Below, one piece after another: positions 45,201 through 53,910 of a stretch of 64,000 bases of DNA; position 1 is the stretch's first letter; each line of letters begins with the position of its first letter. The position numbers were made by a program, and so were the translations under genes. The DNA is from AV69 sp963742315 (GTDB taxonomy: Bacteria; Verrucomicrobiota; Verrucomicrobiia; Chthoniobacterales; UBA10450), in assembly GCA_963742315.1 (NCBI GenBank), contig CAVULE010000008.1:7441-71440 (forward strand). Direction: 5' to 3'. Under the pieces are notes generated by a model that saw nothing but the letters and a program-made list of their open reading frames with translations, was not told the DNA's origin and did no database searches.

Positions 45201-45461
45201 CCGGTTCTGATGACAGCGCTGGCGATGATCATCGGGATGCTGCCGATGTCTCTGGGCCTCGGGGAAGGTGGCGAGCAGAACGCTCCCCTGGGCCGTGGCG
45301 TAATTGGCGGCCTGGTGGTCGCGACATTTACCACACTGCTGTTTGTACCCGTAGTCTTCAGCTTTTTCCACCGCTCATCCGGCAAACCTTCTGAAGTGAA
45401 ACCCCAAAGTCCGTCGCAAGGCTTGGCTGCCGCCGATTCTACAGCTTCGCCTCAAGCATGA
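42234..45461 (+). CDS. RND efflux permease (HAE1-like)
   Basis: Inner-membrane pump of 1075 residues. The start ATG at 42234 gives MWIIRLALKRPYTFVVAALLLLLMSPLVV, the first membrane helix; the open frame upstream lacks similarity. The porter domain has GTTPPLILQYNASSVPVLQYG and TM4 has GILVDDATVTIENIERH. The TM10 region reads MCMGVATANSVLVVTFARQR with no lysine at the usual relay position (compare GIVKKNAI in the MdtC-like pump), as in the branch that clusters with heavy-metal and MexF-like families. It is followed by its adaptor, overlapping by 4 bp. Confidence 0.9.
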   Translation: MWIIRLALKRPYTFVVAALLLLLMSPLVVTRTPTDILPAINIPVVSVVWSYTGLTATDIEQRMVYTEERALTTTVNNIEHIESNSYDGVAVIKIFFQPGVTISQAVAQVTAISQTILRQLPPGTTPPLILQYNASSVPVLQYGVGGEGLNEQQAFDIAFTQLRVGLITVPGVGIPYPFGGKQRQVQVDLDLRKLQEKNLSQMDVLNAFNSQALVFPSGTVKFGTKQYPIDINTFPLRIDALNDLPIKTENGALIRLADVGQVRDGSDPQQNVVRLDGVRSVLMSILKTGNASTIAIVDGVKQMMPNLLQTVSSNVRVKEFGDQSLFVRAAISGVVREGVIAACLTALMILLFLGSWRSTLIVAVSIPLSVLASLAALSALGETINLMTLGGLALAVGILVDDATVTIENIERHSQAGEELEPAIMIGAGEIALPALVSSLCICIVFIPMFFLSGVARFLFVPFAEAVVFAVLASYILSRTLVPTLVMWFERNHERLHKTQGAAVLLRPFIALQRGFERMFDRFRTAYRNLLGTVLNHRGSFAVVFLSFAAGSWLLLPFLGQDFFPSVDAGIFRLHVRAATGTRIEETAKLVDEVEKAIRKQIPANELQGIIDNIGLPISGINLSYNDSGVSGPADGDITVALQTNHKPTDEYVRQLRLGLHRQFPGATFYFLPADITTETINFGLPAPFDIQVSGRNLAADQKVAHDLAKKIGQVHGAVDIRIQQPDDYQRFMFSVDRTRASGMGLTEQQVASSVLLSLSGSEQVQPVYWLDRSNGVEYLVNIRTPEYRLESLSQLQSLPITAPTTPGMANGQVLTNIASVSRTSSQPIYSHYNVIPVVDIYGGVANRDLGGVLRDIKPIIADARKNLPRGVFITTRGQALTMSSSFTGLALGLVMSIALIYLLLVVNFQSWLDPFIILTALSGALAGVIWGLHITSTTLSVPALMGAIMCMGVATANSVLVVTFARQRLADGMDSVRAAWEAGSTRLRPVLMTALAMIIGMLPMSLGLGEGGEQNAPLGRGVIGGLVVATFTTLLFVPVVFSFFHRSSGKPSEVKPQSPSQGLAAADSTASPQA

Positions 45462-46840
45462 TTATGAATACAGGAACACACTCAACAAATGACCCTAAAG
45501 TAGCAGCCCGAACACCTCGCGCTGACGATCTCGTAAACACGGCTGGAGCTTACTCGTCAAGTGGAAGCCAATCCTTGCCTTCCCCCGATTCCGCCGCGCC
45601 AAGCGCAACCAATGCGACGAGCAGTGCACTGATGGATCAACAGCACCAAGTGGAAGCCTCCCCGAAAAAGTCATTATTTCGGAGGCGTCGCTACCTTTTT
45701 CCGGCCGGTGGCGCGCTGTTGGTCATCGCATTATTAGGGGGCTTTGCTCCTCGCCTGTCAAAGAGCAAAGTAGCGGCCGCCGACACACAGCAGCTCGCAG
45801 TACCAACAGTCAGTATCGTTTCACCGACTGTTGGATCGCCACCAGCGGGACTCATGTTGCCGGCTGAGGTTCGGCCATGGCAGGAAGCGAGTATCTTTTC
45901 GCGAGTTAACGGCTATCTCAAAACCTGGTATGTAGATATAGGAGCCTTTGTTAAACAAGGTCAGTTACTGGCAGAGATCGACACGCCAGATCTCGACCAT
46001 CAAATGGAACAGGCCAGCAATCAGGCTGTGCAGGCGAAGTCGAGCGCCGCTATAGCCAAGATCACGAACGACAAATGGCAGAAGTTATGGAAGGAAGGTG
46101 TGGTGTCGGAGCTGGACGCTGACAACACAGCGGCGAATCAAAATACTACAGCGGCGAATCAGCATGCCTTTGAGGAGAATCTCAGCGTTTTGCAACAAGA
46201 AGTCGGCTTTAAGCGCATCACGGCGCCGTTCCCTGGCGTAATCACAAACCGGCACACTAACGTGGGCGACCTGATCGTCGCGAACAATGTTAACAACGAG
46301 ATATTCCATATCCAACAGATCGATCCTCTGCGCATTTACTTCTCGCTCCCACAAGGGAACTCTGCTGACGTTAAAGTTGGTCAGTCTATTGACGTAGTCT
46401 TTCCAGCGCCAGTGAACAGAACCATGCAAGCCAAGGTAGCGACGACTTCCAACGCTATCGCAACCAACTCACGGACACTGCTCGTCGAGCTGCACATGGC
46501 CAATCGGAACAATGAAATTCAGGCCGGTAGCTACGCCGAAGTACGATTGCCGCCGTCCATACTAGGCACAATTCTCACGGTTCCCGATACAGCTTTGCTG
46601 TTCCGCGCCCAGGGTTTACAGGTCGGCGTTCTCAAGCCTGATAACACGGTCGAATTGCGCGACATCAAAGTCGGCCGCGATTTCGGGACCAGTATCGAGG
46701 CCACGAGCGGTGTCACTCCATCCGACAAGATAGTCAACAACCCGCCTGACTCGCTCGTTAGCGGCGAAATCGTTCGTGTCGCATCTCCAGCGCCCATCCC
46801 GGGATCGACACCTTCTCCGTCGGAGGTGGCGAAGAAATAG
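45458..46840 (+). CDS. RND efflux periplasmic adaptor with long N-terminal extension
   Basis: Membrane-fusion protein of 460 residues. Unlike most adaptors it has ~75 residues of Ser/Thr/Asn/Pro-rich cytoplasmic sequence before the anchor (RRRYLFPAGGALLVIALLGGF). The periplasmic part shows MLPAEVRPWQEASIFSRVNGYLKTWYVDIGAFVKQGQLLAEIDTP (lipoyl half), a helical hairpin, FKRITAPFPGVITNRHTNVGDLI and the final beta-barrel domain. The start overlaps the permease stop (ATGA). It partners that permease; the outer-membrane factor is probably the gene at 48003. Confidence 0.88.
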   Translation: MIMNTGTHSTNDPKVAARTPRADDLVNTAGAYSSSGSQSLPSPDSAAPSATNATSSALMDQQHQVEASPKKSLFRRRRYLFPAGGALLVIALLGGFAPRLSKSKVAAADTQQLAVPTVSIVSPTVGSPPAGLMLPAEVRPWQEASIFSRVNGYLKTWYVDIGAFVKQGQLLAEIDTPDLDHQMEQASNQAVQAKSSAAIAKITNDKWQKLWKEGVVSELDADNTAANQNTTAANQHAFEENLSVLQQEVGFKRITAPFPGVITNRHTNVGDLIVANNVNNEIFHIQQIDPLRIYFSLPQGNSADVKVGQSIDVVFPAPVNRTMQAKVATTSNAIATNSRTLLVELHMANRNNEIQAGSYAEVRLPPSILGTILTVPDTALLFRAQGLQVGVLKPDNTVELRDIKVGRDFGTSIEATSGVTPSDKIVNNPPDSLVSGEIVRVASPAPIPGSTPSPSEVAKK

Positions 46841-46857
46841 TAAACAAATCGGTTGTT

Positions 46858-47769
46858 ATGATAACGACAATCTCCTTTCTCGGTCTCGGGACGATGGGTG
46901 GCGGCATGGCGTCGAACCTTCTTAAAGCTGGGTACAAACTTACTGTCTGGAATCGCAGCGCCGAAAAATGTAAGCCGTTCGCGAGAAAAGGGGCGCGCTT
47001 AGCCGAATCTCCGGCGGACGCCATCCGCGATGCCGATCTTGTCATCTATATGTTGAGTAACGACCAAGCCGTCGAGGAAGTCGTTTTTGGCGCAAACGGA
47101 ATTCTAAGTGGAATCAAAGAAGGCCAGATCGCGATGGACATGAGCACGGTTCTGCCCGCGACCAGTTTGCGAGAAGAGCAAGCTTATTCAAAGCACGGGG
47201 TGGAGTTTCTCGATGCGCCCGTCTTTGGCAGCAAGAACGAATCCGCGAACGGCGAGCTTTGGATTATGGCCGCGGGGAAAAAGCACACTTTTGAAAAAGT
47301 TGAACCCGTCCTGCAGCATTTGGGGCAAACCGTTCACTACTTCGGCAAGAACGGAAATGCCACGGCCATGAAGCTGGTGGGAAACCTGATCGTTGCGTTG
47401 GAGCTGGAAGCGCTTTCCGAAGGACTTGTTCTCGCGCGAAAGGCAGGGCTTGATCTGAGTACTGTGATGGAAGTCGTAAAAGTTGCCGACTTCCGCTCAC
47501 CGTTGCTGGTGAGCAATGGTCAGAACATTTTGAAACGCGATTTTTCTACTAGTTTTGCACTCAAACTCATGCTCAAGGACGCGGGCCTGATTGATAAATT
47601 TGCGGGAAGTCTGCAATCACCCATTCCGGGTCTGCGCGTTGTCGAAAATCATCTGAAGTCGGCCGTTGCGCTTGGCTTCGAAAAAGAAAACGCCTCCGCC
47701 GTAATCAAGGCGCTGGAAAAAGAGGCGGGCGTTGAAGTGAAAGCCCTTAGCGCAGCCGAAGCCGCCTAG
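46858..47769 (+). CDS. NAD(P)-dependent beta-hydroxyacid dehydrogenase
   Basis: The 303-residue oxidoreductase has the Rossmann motif FLGLGTMGGGMASNLLKAG, the substrate loop FLDAPVFGSKNESANGELWIMAAG and the catalytic lysine in NGNATAMKLVGNLIVALE. This fits the 3-hydroxyisobutyrate dehydrogenase/glyoxylate reductase superfamily. It lies 17 bp after the adaptor inside a run of efflux genes. Its role there is unclear: it may be only cotranscribed, or may reduce a toxic carbonyl. A second member of the family is at 20204-21178 but they are not close copies. Confidence 0.87.
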   Translation: MITTISFLGLGTMGGGMASNLLKAGYKLTVWNRSAEKCKPFARKGARLAESPADAIRDADLVIYMLSNDQAVEEVVFGANGILSGIKEGQIAMDMSTVLPATSLREEQAYSKHGVEFLDAPVFGSKNESANGELWIMAAGKKHTFEKVEPVLQHLGQTVHYFGKNGNATAMKLVGNLIVALELEALSEGLVLARKAGLDLSTVMEVVKVADFRSPLLVSNGQNILKRDFSTSFALKLMLKDAGLIDKFAGSLQSPIPGLRVVENHLKSAVALGFEKENASAVIKALEKEAGVEVKALSAAEAA

Positions 47770-48002
47770 CCGCTCGTCGCGTTAGCTCCACAGCTCCTTA
47801 AGTAGCGAAGAATAGGATCGCCCTTATCTGACTAGCCAAGTCAATTAGCGCGATGGCGATCCTGTGACCCGAATGGGCACGCACCTCATTGATGAACGCG
47901 CTCAGCCGCCCGCAGACGGCCGGAAGGTGACCCAAACTCACGCATCGGTTGCAAAACGCTTGTTTCGCGTAGGCGCGGTTAATACATTCGCACTCACCTT
48001 TC

Positions 48003-49619
48003 ATGGGATCGATAGCCCCGCCAACCAGCAATCCAGGAGGAGTGATAGAGTACAGGCGCGACATCGTTGCAGCCTTGGGCCTGTTGATTCTTGGATTTGT
48101 GCTGGTCTCACTCACGAGCTGCATGGTCGGACCAGCTTACAAGACACCCCAAGCCAGCGTAGAAGCGCAATGGATGGGTGTTCCGTCCAGTGGCCGGCAG
48201 CGAACAAAGATCACGCAGGCGTATTGGTGGAAATGTTTTCGCGATCCTGTGCTGGACCGCCTGATCAAGACCGCTTACGCAAACAGTCTTTCGCTGCAGG
48301 CAACCGGTGTCCGAATTCTGCAAGCACGCGCGCAGCTCAATCAAGCGATCGGCAATCTCTTTCCGCAGCAGCAGGGACTATCGGGCGAGGTGAATTACAC
48401 GAGATTAAGCACGCCAGAGCGCGCGTTCGTCCCAGCAGGATTGACTCCAAACTACGTCATCGACAAGGTGCTGTTTTCTTCTTCGTGGGAGATCGATTTT
48501 TGGGGCAAATATCGACGGACCATCGAATCGGATCGCGCAACATTTTTCGGCAACGTCGCCTCCTATGATGACGCTCTCGTCACCCTCATTGCTGATGTGG
48601 CGACCAGTTATGTGAACATTCGCACCCTCGAAGAGCGAATTCGGGTGGCGGCACGGAATGCGGAGACCCAAAAGCAAAGTTACCAGCTGGCTGAGGCGCA
48701 GTTCAAATCTGGCGAGACCGCTGAGCTTGATATGCGCCAAGCCGAAACTGTGCTGCGCCAGACCGAAGCCCAGATTCCGCATCTGCAAAATACATTGAAC
48801 CAAACGAAGAACGGCCTCGCTGTTCAGCTCGGTGTAACACCTGATGAAGTAGACCGCCTGTTGGCCGGGCCGAGTCATATTCCGATTGCGAGCGGCGAAG
48901 TTGCGGCAGGGATTCCGCACGACCTGTTACGTCGCCGTCCAGATGTGCGGGAAGCCGGTTTAACGGCGGCCGCGCAGAGTGCCCTAATCGGTGTAGCAAG
49001 GGCGAACATGTTTCCGGCCTTATCGCTGTCGGGGGAATTCGGGTTTCACTCCAACGACGAGCTGAATCATTCCCTGTCCGGAATGTTCTCGTGGCAGAGC
49101 AAAGCAGCGCAAGCTGGAGCCTCTTTCATGTGGCCAGTCTTTAACTATGGCCGGCTAGTTAACCAGGTTCGAGTTCAGGACGCGCAGTTTCAACAGGCTA
49201 TTCTGAATTACCAAAACACGGTCTTAACGGCGCAAGAAGAAGTAGAGAACGGCTTGTCCGCTTTTTACACCGAACTTCAGGCCTTATCGAAGCTTACGAC
49301 AGCGGCAGCATCTGCACACCGTTCAACCGAACTATCTCTGATTCAGTATCGATCGGGTGAAACGAATTACACTACCGTGCTCAGCACCCAACAAGCACAG
49401 CTTAGTGTTGATGACTCGGTCGCAAGCTCCCGCGGATCTGTAGCTCTGGGTCTGATTTCAATTTATCGCGCGCTTGGCGGTGGCTGGGAATTGAGGCAAG
49501 GGGGCGACGTGATCTCCGATGAAGTCAAAACTGAAATGGGTCGGCGAACTAATTGGGGACGGATGCTTAAACCGGAGCACCATCTGCCAGCAACATCTCC
49601 GGAACAGACACCTGAATAG
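48003..49619 (+). CDS. Outer-membrane efflux lipoprotein (TolC/OprM-like)
   Basis: The 538-residue protein has a lipobox (VSLTSC, Cys40) and the OprM-type opening MVGPAYKTPQASVEAQWMG, then two repeats of the long alpha-helical outer-membrane factor domain. The first has NSLSLQATGVRILQARAQLNQAIGNLFPQ and the second VGVARANMFPALSLSGEFGFHS. It would form the exit duct of a tripartite pump. The ATG at 48003 has no clear ribosome-binding site; a GTG at 48042 behind GGAGG is an alternative but with poor spacing. The adaptor gene at 49630 follows after 10 bp, so it likely serves that system and perhaps the preceding one. Confidence 0.9.
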   Translation: MGSIAPPTSNPGGVIEYRRDIVAALGLLILGFVLVSLTSCMVGPAYKTPQASVEAQWMGVPSSGRQRTKITQAYWWKCFRDPVLDRLIKTAYANSLSLQATGVRILQARAQLNQAIGNLFPQQQGLSGEVNYTRLSTPERAFVPAGLTPNYVIDKVLFSSSWEIDFWGKYRRTIESDRATFFGNVASYDDALVTLIADVATSYVNIRTLEERIRVAARNAETQKQSYQLAEAQFKSGETAELDMRQAETVLRQTEAQIPHLQNTLNQTKNGLAVQLGVTPDEVDRLLAGPSHIPIASGEVAAGIPHDLLRRRPDVREAGLTAAAQSALIGVARANMFPALSLSGEFGFHSNDELNHSLSGMFSWQSKAAQAGASFMWPVFNYGRLVNQVRVQDAQFQQAILNYQNTVLTAQEEVENGLSAFYTELQALSKLTTAAASAHRSTELSLIQYRSGETNYTTVLSTQQAQLSVDDSVASSRGSVALGLISIYRALGGGWELRQGGDVISDEVKTEMGRRTNWGRMLKPEHHLPATSPEQTPE

Positions 49620-49629
49620 AATTTTCAAG

Positions 49630-50736
49630 ATGAAGAAACGATCGCCCTGTTACACATTGCTCTGCATTCTTCTCGTGGTCTCGGGTGGTTGTCGGCGGCA
49701 CTCGGAAACAAATAATTCTCTGCCGTCAGTTACGATCAGCCATCCCATTTTAAAGCCGGTGACTGAGAACCTCGACCTTACCGGAACAGTCGGTGCCTCA
49801 TTGAGTGTTAATCTCGTGGCACGCGTCACTGGTTACCTGGAGTCAGTCAATTTCAAGGACGGTGATTATGTCGAGAAAGACCAGCTGCTTTTTGTGATCG
49901 AGCCAAAGCCGTACGAAGAGCAGGTCGCGCTGAACGAGGCCGCGTTGGTGCAGGCTCAAGCGGAGTACGATCGGCAACAGGGACTGAGTAAACAGAATGC
50001 CACCGCTGCATCTAGTTTGGAGAAGCAGCTAAGCTTGCGCGATCAAGCCAAATCGCAGGTGGAGCTGGCGAAGATCAATCTCGGCTACACACGCGTGACC
50101 GCGCCGTTCGCTGGCCGGATTGGGCGCCGGCAGGTCGATCCGGGCAATCTTGTTGGCGCAGGCGGCGCCACCACTGTAGCCAAGCTCGAGCAAATGAGTC
50201 CGATCTTCGTGAATTTCAACCTTAACGAGCGCGATGCTCTTCACCTCCGTAAAATGATGCAGAAAGCCGGGCTTGCGCCGAAGTCAGCGGTGGGAAAGGC
50301 GCTGGTATTTGTCGGGTTGAACAACGAAGAAGGCTACCCGCACGAGGGCGTGCTCGATTTCGCCGATAATGACATCAGCGCTTCTACCGGCACGATTGCG
50401 TTGCGGGCTGTTTTTGAAAACAAGGACAAAGCGTTGTTTCCGGGGTTGTTTGCGCGCGTGCGGATTCCGCTCGGTCCTCCGCAGCAGATGCTGGTGATTC
50501 CAAATAGTGCCATTGGCAATGATCAGCAAGGCGACTACGTCTTCGTAGTCGACCAGGATGATGTCGTCGCGCGACGCTCCGTGCTGAAAGGTCCGCTGAC
50601 CGGTGAGGGCTGCGCTATTCGCGAGGGGTTATCAGCTACCGATCGCGTGGTGGTAAATGGAATCCTGAACGCGCGTCCCGGAGCGAAGGTACAGCCCATC
50701 GAAAGCAGCACGCCGGCTCCTTCGCCGCAATCCTGA
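49630..50736 (+). CDS. RND efflux periplasmic adaptor lipoprotein (AcrA-like)
   Basis: Adaptor of 368 residues with a lipobox (VVSGGC, Cys21) that anchors it to the inner membrane. The lipoyl domain reads LVARVTGYLESVNFKDGDYVEKDQLLFVIEPKPYEEQV, the hairpin QAEYDRQQGLSKQNATAASSLEKQ, and the return strand LGYTRVTAPFAGRIGRRQVDPGNLVG. The start at 49630 is chosen because it gives the lipoprotein signal; the frame extends upstream inside the outer-membrane factor gene. Two RND permeases follow 18 bp later. Confidence 0.9.
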   Translation: MKKRSPCYTLLCILLVVSGGCRRHSETNNSLPSVTISHPILKPVTENLDLTGTVGASLSVNLVARVTGYLESVNFKDGDYVEKDQLLFVIEPKPYEEQVALNEAALVQAQAEYDRQQGLSKQNATAASSLEKQLSLRDQAKSQVELAKINLGYTRVTAPFAGRIGRRQVDPGNLVGAGGATTVAKLEQMSPIFVNFNLNERDALHLRKMMQKAGLAPKSAVGKALVFVGLNNEEGYPHEGVLDFADNDISASTGTIALRAVFENKDKALFPGLFARVRIPLGPPQQMLVIPNSAIGNDQQGDYVFVVDQDDVVARRSVLKGPLTGEGCAIREGLSATDRVVVNGILNARPGAKVQPIESSTPAPSPQS

Positions 50737-50754
50737 TCCACGCCGGCGACGCCC

Positions 50755-53700
50755 ATGTTTGCGAAGTTCTTCATCGAGCACCCGGTGCTGGCGAACGTGA
50801 TCGCTTTGGTGATCATGTTGCTCGGTGGAGTAGCAGTGTTTCTTCTTCCGGTATCGGAATATCCACCCATCACACCCCCGACGGTTCAGGTGACCACGAG
50901 CTACCCGGGCGCGAGTGCGAAAACACTCGTGGAAACCGTCGCGCTACCGATCGAGCAGCAGGTCAACGGCGTTGAAAAGATGCTCTACATGCAGTCGAAC
51001 TGTACCGGCGACGGCCGTTACACATTGACGGTCACGTTCCAAGTCGGGACGGATCTGGATTTCGCGCAGGTCCTGGTGCAGAACCGTGTCTCGGCGGCGA
51101 TCGCACAATTGCCAATGGCTGTGCAGCAGCAGGGTGTCGTCACGAAAAAGAAGGAAACCTCACCACTCCAGATCATCACGCTCTCATCCAAGGACGATCG
51201 TTACAGCGCGTTGTTCCTTAGCAATTTCGCGACACTACAGTTGCGCGACAAACTCGCGCGGCTGCCGGGGGTGGGCGACGTGGTGGTATTCGGAATCGGC
51301 GAATACAGCATGCGGGTCTGGCTTGATCCCAGCCAGCTTAATCAGCGCGGGCTCGTCCCGCAGGATGTCATCAACGCTATTCAACAGCAAAACGCTAATG
51401 TTGCCGCGGGCCAGCTTGGTATGCCGCCTTCGCCGGTCGGGCAGGATTTTCAGCTGACCGCGAACGTGCCGGCTGCTCTCTCCGATCCGGCGCACTTCGA
51501 GCAGATCATTCTAAAGACTGATAGCGGAGCAGGTGGACAGATTACGCGTCTGCGCGATGTCGGTCGTGTAGAACTTGGGGCGCGCAGTTACAGCCAGATT
51601 TTCAAGGTAGACGGCAAACCCGCAGGAGGTATTGCTATCTACCAGCTACCAGGAGCGAACGCGCTCGATACGGCCAAGGGAGTGCGGAAGGTTCTCGACA
51701 GCCTTGCTCCAACTTTTCCAGCAGGGTTGATTTATCAGATTCCGTTCGACACGACCACCTTCGTGCGTCAGTCGATCAGCGAGGTTTATCGCACACTTTT
51801 CGAGGCGGGCGCGCTCGTGCTCATCGTTATTATCGTTTTCCTGCAAAACTGGCGCGCCACGCTTGTGCCGGCCACGACTGTGCCGGTGACCATTATCGGT
51901 GCGTTCGCCGCAATGGCAGCGATGGGTTTCAGCATCAACCTTCTCACCCTTTTCGCCGTAGTCCTCGCAATCGGCATTGTGGTGGACGATGCGATTGTGG
52001 TGGTAGAGGGCGTGTCCCAACATGTGGAACGCGGGCAATCGCCAAAGCAGTCGAGCATCGATGCAATGCGGGAATTGTTTGGTCCGATCATCGGTATCAC
52101 GCTGGTATTGATGTCAGTCTTTCTGCCGCCGGCTTTCATGCCGGGAATCACGGGGCAGATGTATCGGCAGTTCGCACTCGTCATTGCCGCTACCGCGTTG
52201 ATCAGCGCGGTGAATGCGGTCACATTGAAACCGACACAATGCGCTCTTTGGTTGCGCCCGAGCAATCCGAATCGGCGCAAAAATATTTTTTTTCGAGGCT
52301 TTAACTCAATCTACGAACGCGTCGAACGAGTTTATGTCTGCCTTATCCGCGCGATGGTGCAGCGCAGTCGCGCAATGGTTTTGCTGGCACTCGGGCTTAT
52401 CGCGCTTGCTGGGTGGGGATTGACGAAAATCCCGACGGGCTTCATCCCCGCCGAGGACCAGGGCTACCTCATGGTCGCGGTGCAGGCCCCCGATGCTGCT
52501 TCTCTGGCGCGGACTGAGAGCGTGATGGATGAAATCGCTCGGATTGGTTTGAAAACACCGGGCGTAGAACGAGCCATCGCCATCGGCACGGGCGGACCTT
52601 CTCCCCTCGATGGGGATGTTTCGCTGGCAAATGCCGGCATCGTTTATTTGATGCTGAACAGCTGGGACAAGCGCGGCAAAGACGAAGACCTCCAGCATAT
52701 TTACGATAATCTTGCCGCCCAGCTCGCGACTTTGCAGGAGGCTCGCACGCGTCTGCTGATTCCACCGCCTATTCAGGGTCTTGGCGCAGCCAATGGTTTC
52801 CAGATGCAGGTCGAATTGACCGATGGCAGCTACGATTTCGCCCGGCTCCAGAAGATCACTGATGACATAATCCGTGAGGTAAACACCACGCCCGAAATTC
52901 AAGATGCTTTCACTGCTTTCCGCGCCAATGTTCCGCAGGTTTCACTGACGATTGACCGCGCGCAGGCGGCAACCTTGAACGTGGATGTTGGCGATGTTTA
53001 CAACCTGTTGCAAAGTTCTCTCGGCTCGAGCTACGTAAACCTGTTCACGCGTTTCGGGCATAACTACACGGTCTACGTCCAAGCCGATCCCCTGCATCGT
53101 CTGAACATCGATGGAATCAAACAACTTTTCGTGCGGAGCCAGAGTGGAGATATGGTCCCTGTGGGCGCACTGGCCGAGATCAAACCATCTCAAGGCCCAA
53201 ACGCTATCTCGCTCTACAACTTATTTCCTTCCGCAACCATCAACGGCGCGCCCGCTGCTCACTTCAACTCCGGACAGGCTCTAGAGGCCACGGAGTCGAT
53301 CGCGCGGAAAATTCTACCGCCAGGAGCTAGCTTCGAGTGGACTGGACTCGCCTACCAGGAAAAGCTAGTCGGTAATTCAGCCTATTTCATCTTCGCATTG
53401 GCAATCCTGCTCGTGTACTTTGCTCTCGCCGGACAGTACGAAAGCTGGATTACACCGATCGCTGTTATTTTGGCGGTTCCGCTGGCGCTTTTGGGAACAG
53501 TAGCGGCATTGTTGAGTATTGGGCTCGCTAACAATATCTATGTGCAGATAGGCCTGGTTTTGCTGATCGCGCTTTCTGCCAAAAACGCGATCCTGATAGT
53601 GGAGATGGCGCGGGAAGGGCGGGGCGCCGGCAGGGACATTATCGATGCGGTGGTCAACGCATCGAAGGCGCGTTTCCGGCCTATCATAATGACCTCGTTT

Positions 53701-53886
53701 ACGTTTATCCTGGGCGTGCTTCCGCTGGTGCTAGCGAGCGGCGCGGGAGCGAGCGCCCGCCGTTCTCTCGGTATCGCCGTTGCCAGTGGGATGCTCGCTT
53801 CCACCTGTCTCGCCGTATTGTTCGTGCCCAGCTTGTTCGTGGTGCTGCAATCCTGGTCCGAGCGCAAACTAACGAAGCGCGGATGA
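50755..53886 (+). CDS. RND efflux permease (AcrB/HAE1 type), first tandem copy
   Basis: The 1043-residue pump starts MFAKFFIEHPVLANVIALVIMLLGGVAVFLLPV and shows the HAE1 landmarks: GIVVDDAIVVVEGVSQHVERG (proton-relay aspartates in TM4), ALSAKNAILIVEMAREG (relay lysine in TM10) and GFIPAEDQGYLMVAVQAP. Length and porter domain match AcrB-like drug pumps. It forms a tripartite system with the upstream adaptor and outer-membrane factor. The following gene encodes a strongly similar paralogue, so the two may be alternative or heteromeric pump subunits. Confidence 0.93.
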   Translation: MFAKFFIEHPVLANVIALVIMLLGGVAVFLLPVSEYPPITPPTVQVTTSYPGASAKTLVETVALPIEQQVNGVEKMLYMQSNCTGDGRYTLTVTFQVGTDLDFAQVLVQNRVSAAIAQLPMAVQQQGVVTKKKETSPLQIITLSSKDDRYSALFLSNFATLQLRDKLARLPGVGDVVVFGIGEYSMRVWLDPSQLNQRGLVPQDVINAIQQQNANVAAGQLGMPPSPVGQDFQLTANVPAALSDPAHFEQIILKTDSGAGGQITRLRDVGRVELGARSYSQIFKVDGKPAGGIAIYQLPGANALDTAKGVRKVLDSLAPTFPAGLIYQIPFDTTTFVRQSISEVYRTLFEAGALVLIVIIVFLQNWRATLVPATTVPVTIIGAFAAMAAMGFSINLLTLFAVVLAIGIVVDDAIVVVEGVSQHVERGQSPKQSSIDAMRELFGPIIGITLVLMSVFLPPAFMPGITGQMYRQFALVIAATALISAVNAVTLKPTQCALWLRPSNPNRRKNIFFRGFNSIYERVERVYVCLIRAMVQRSRAMVLLALGLIALAGWGLTKIPTGFIPAEDQGYLMVAVQAPDAASLARTESVMDEIARIGLKTPGVERAIAIGTGGPSPLDGDVSLANAGIVYLMLNSWDKRGKDEDLQHIYDNLAAQLATLQEARTRLLIPPPIQGLGAANGFQMQVELTDGSYDFARLQKITDDIIREVNTTPEIQDAFTAFRANVPQVSLTIDRAQAATLNVDVGDVYNLLQSSLGSSYVNLFTRFGHNYTVYVQADPLHRLNIDGIKQLFVRSQSGDMVPVGALAEIKPSQGPNAISLYNLFPSATINGAPAAHFNSGQALEATESIARKILPPGASFEWTGLAYQEKLVGNSAYFIFALAILLVYFALAGQYESWITPIAVILAVPLALLGTVAALLSIGLANNIYVQIGLVLLIALSAKNAILIVEMAREGRGAGRDIIDAVVNASKARFRPIIMTSFTFILGVLPLVLASGAGASARRSLGIAVASGMLASTCLAVLFVPSLFVVLQSWSERKLTKRG

Positions 53887-53910
53887 TTGCCGGATAGGAA
53901 TTCGGAAGCC

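Noticed and set aside
47814..47863. Inverted repeat AGGATCGC/GCGATCCT before the outer-membrane factor gene
   Set aside because: 8-bp arms around a 34-nt loop with no T-run; could be chance, so not called a terminator or operator.
52306..52902. 198-codon minus-strand frame in the RND permease
   Set aside because: Antisense to a conserved pump; no start signal or family.
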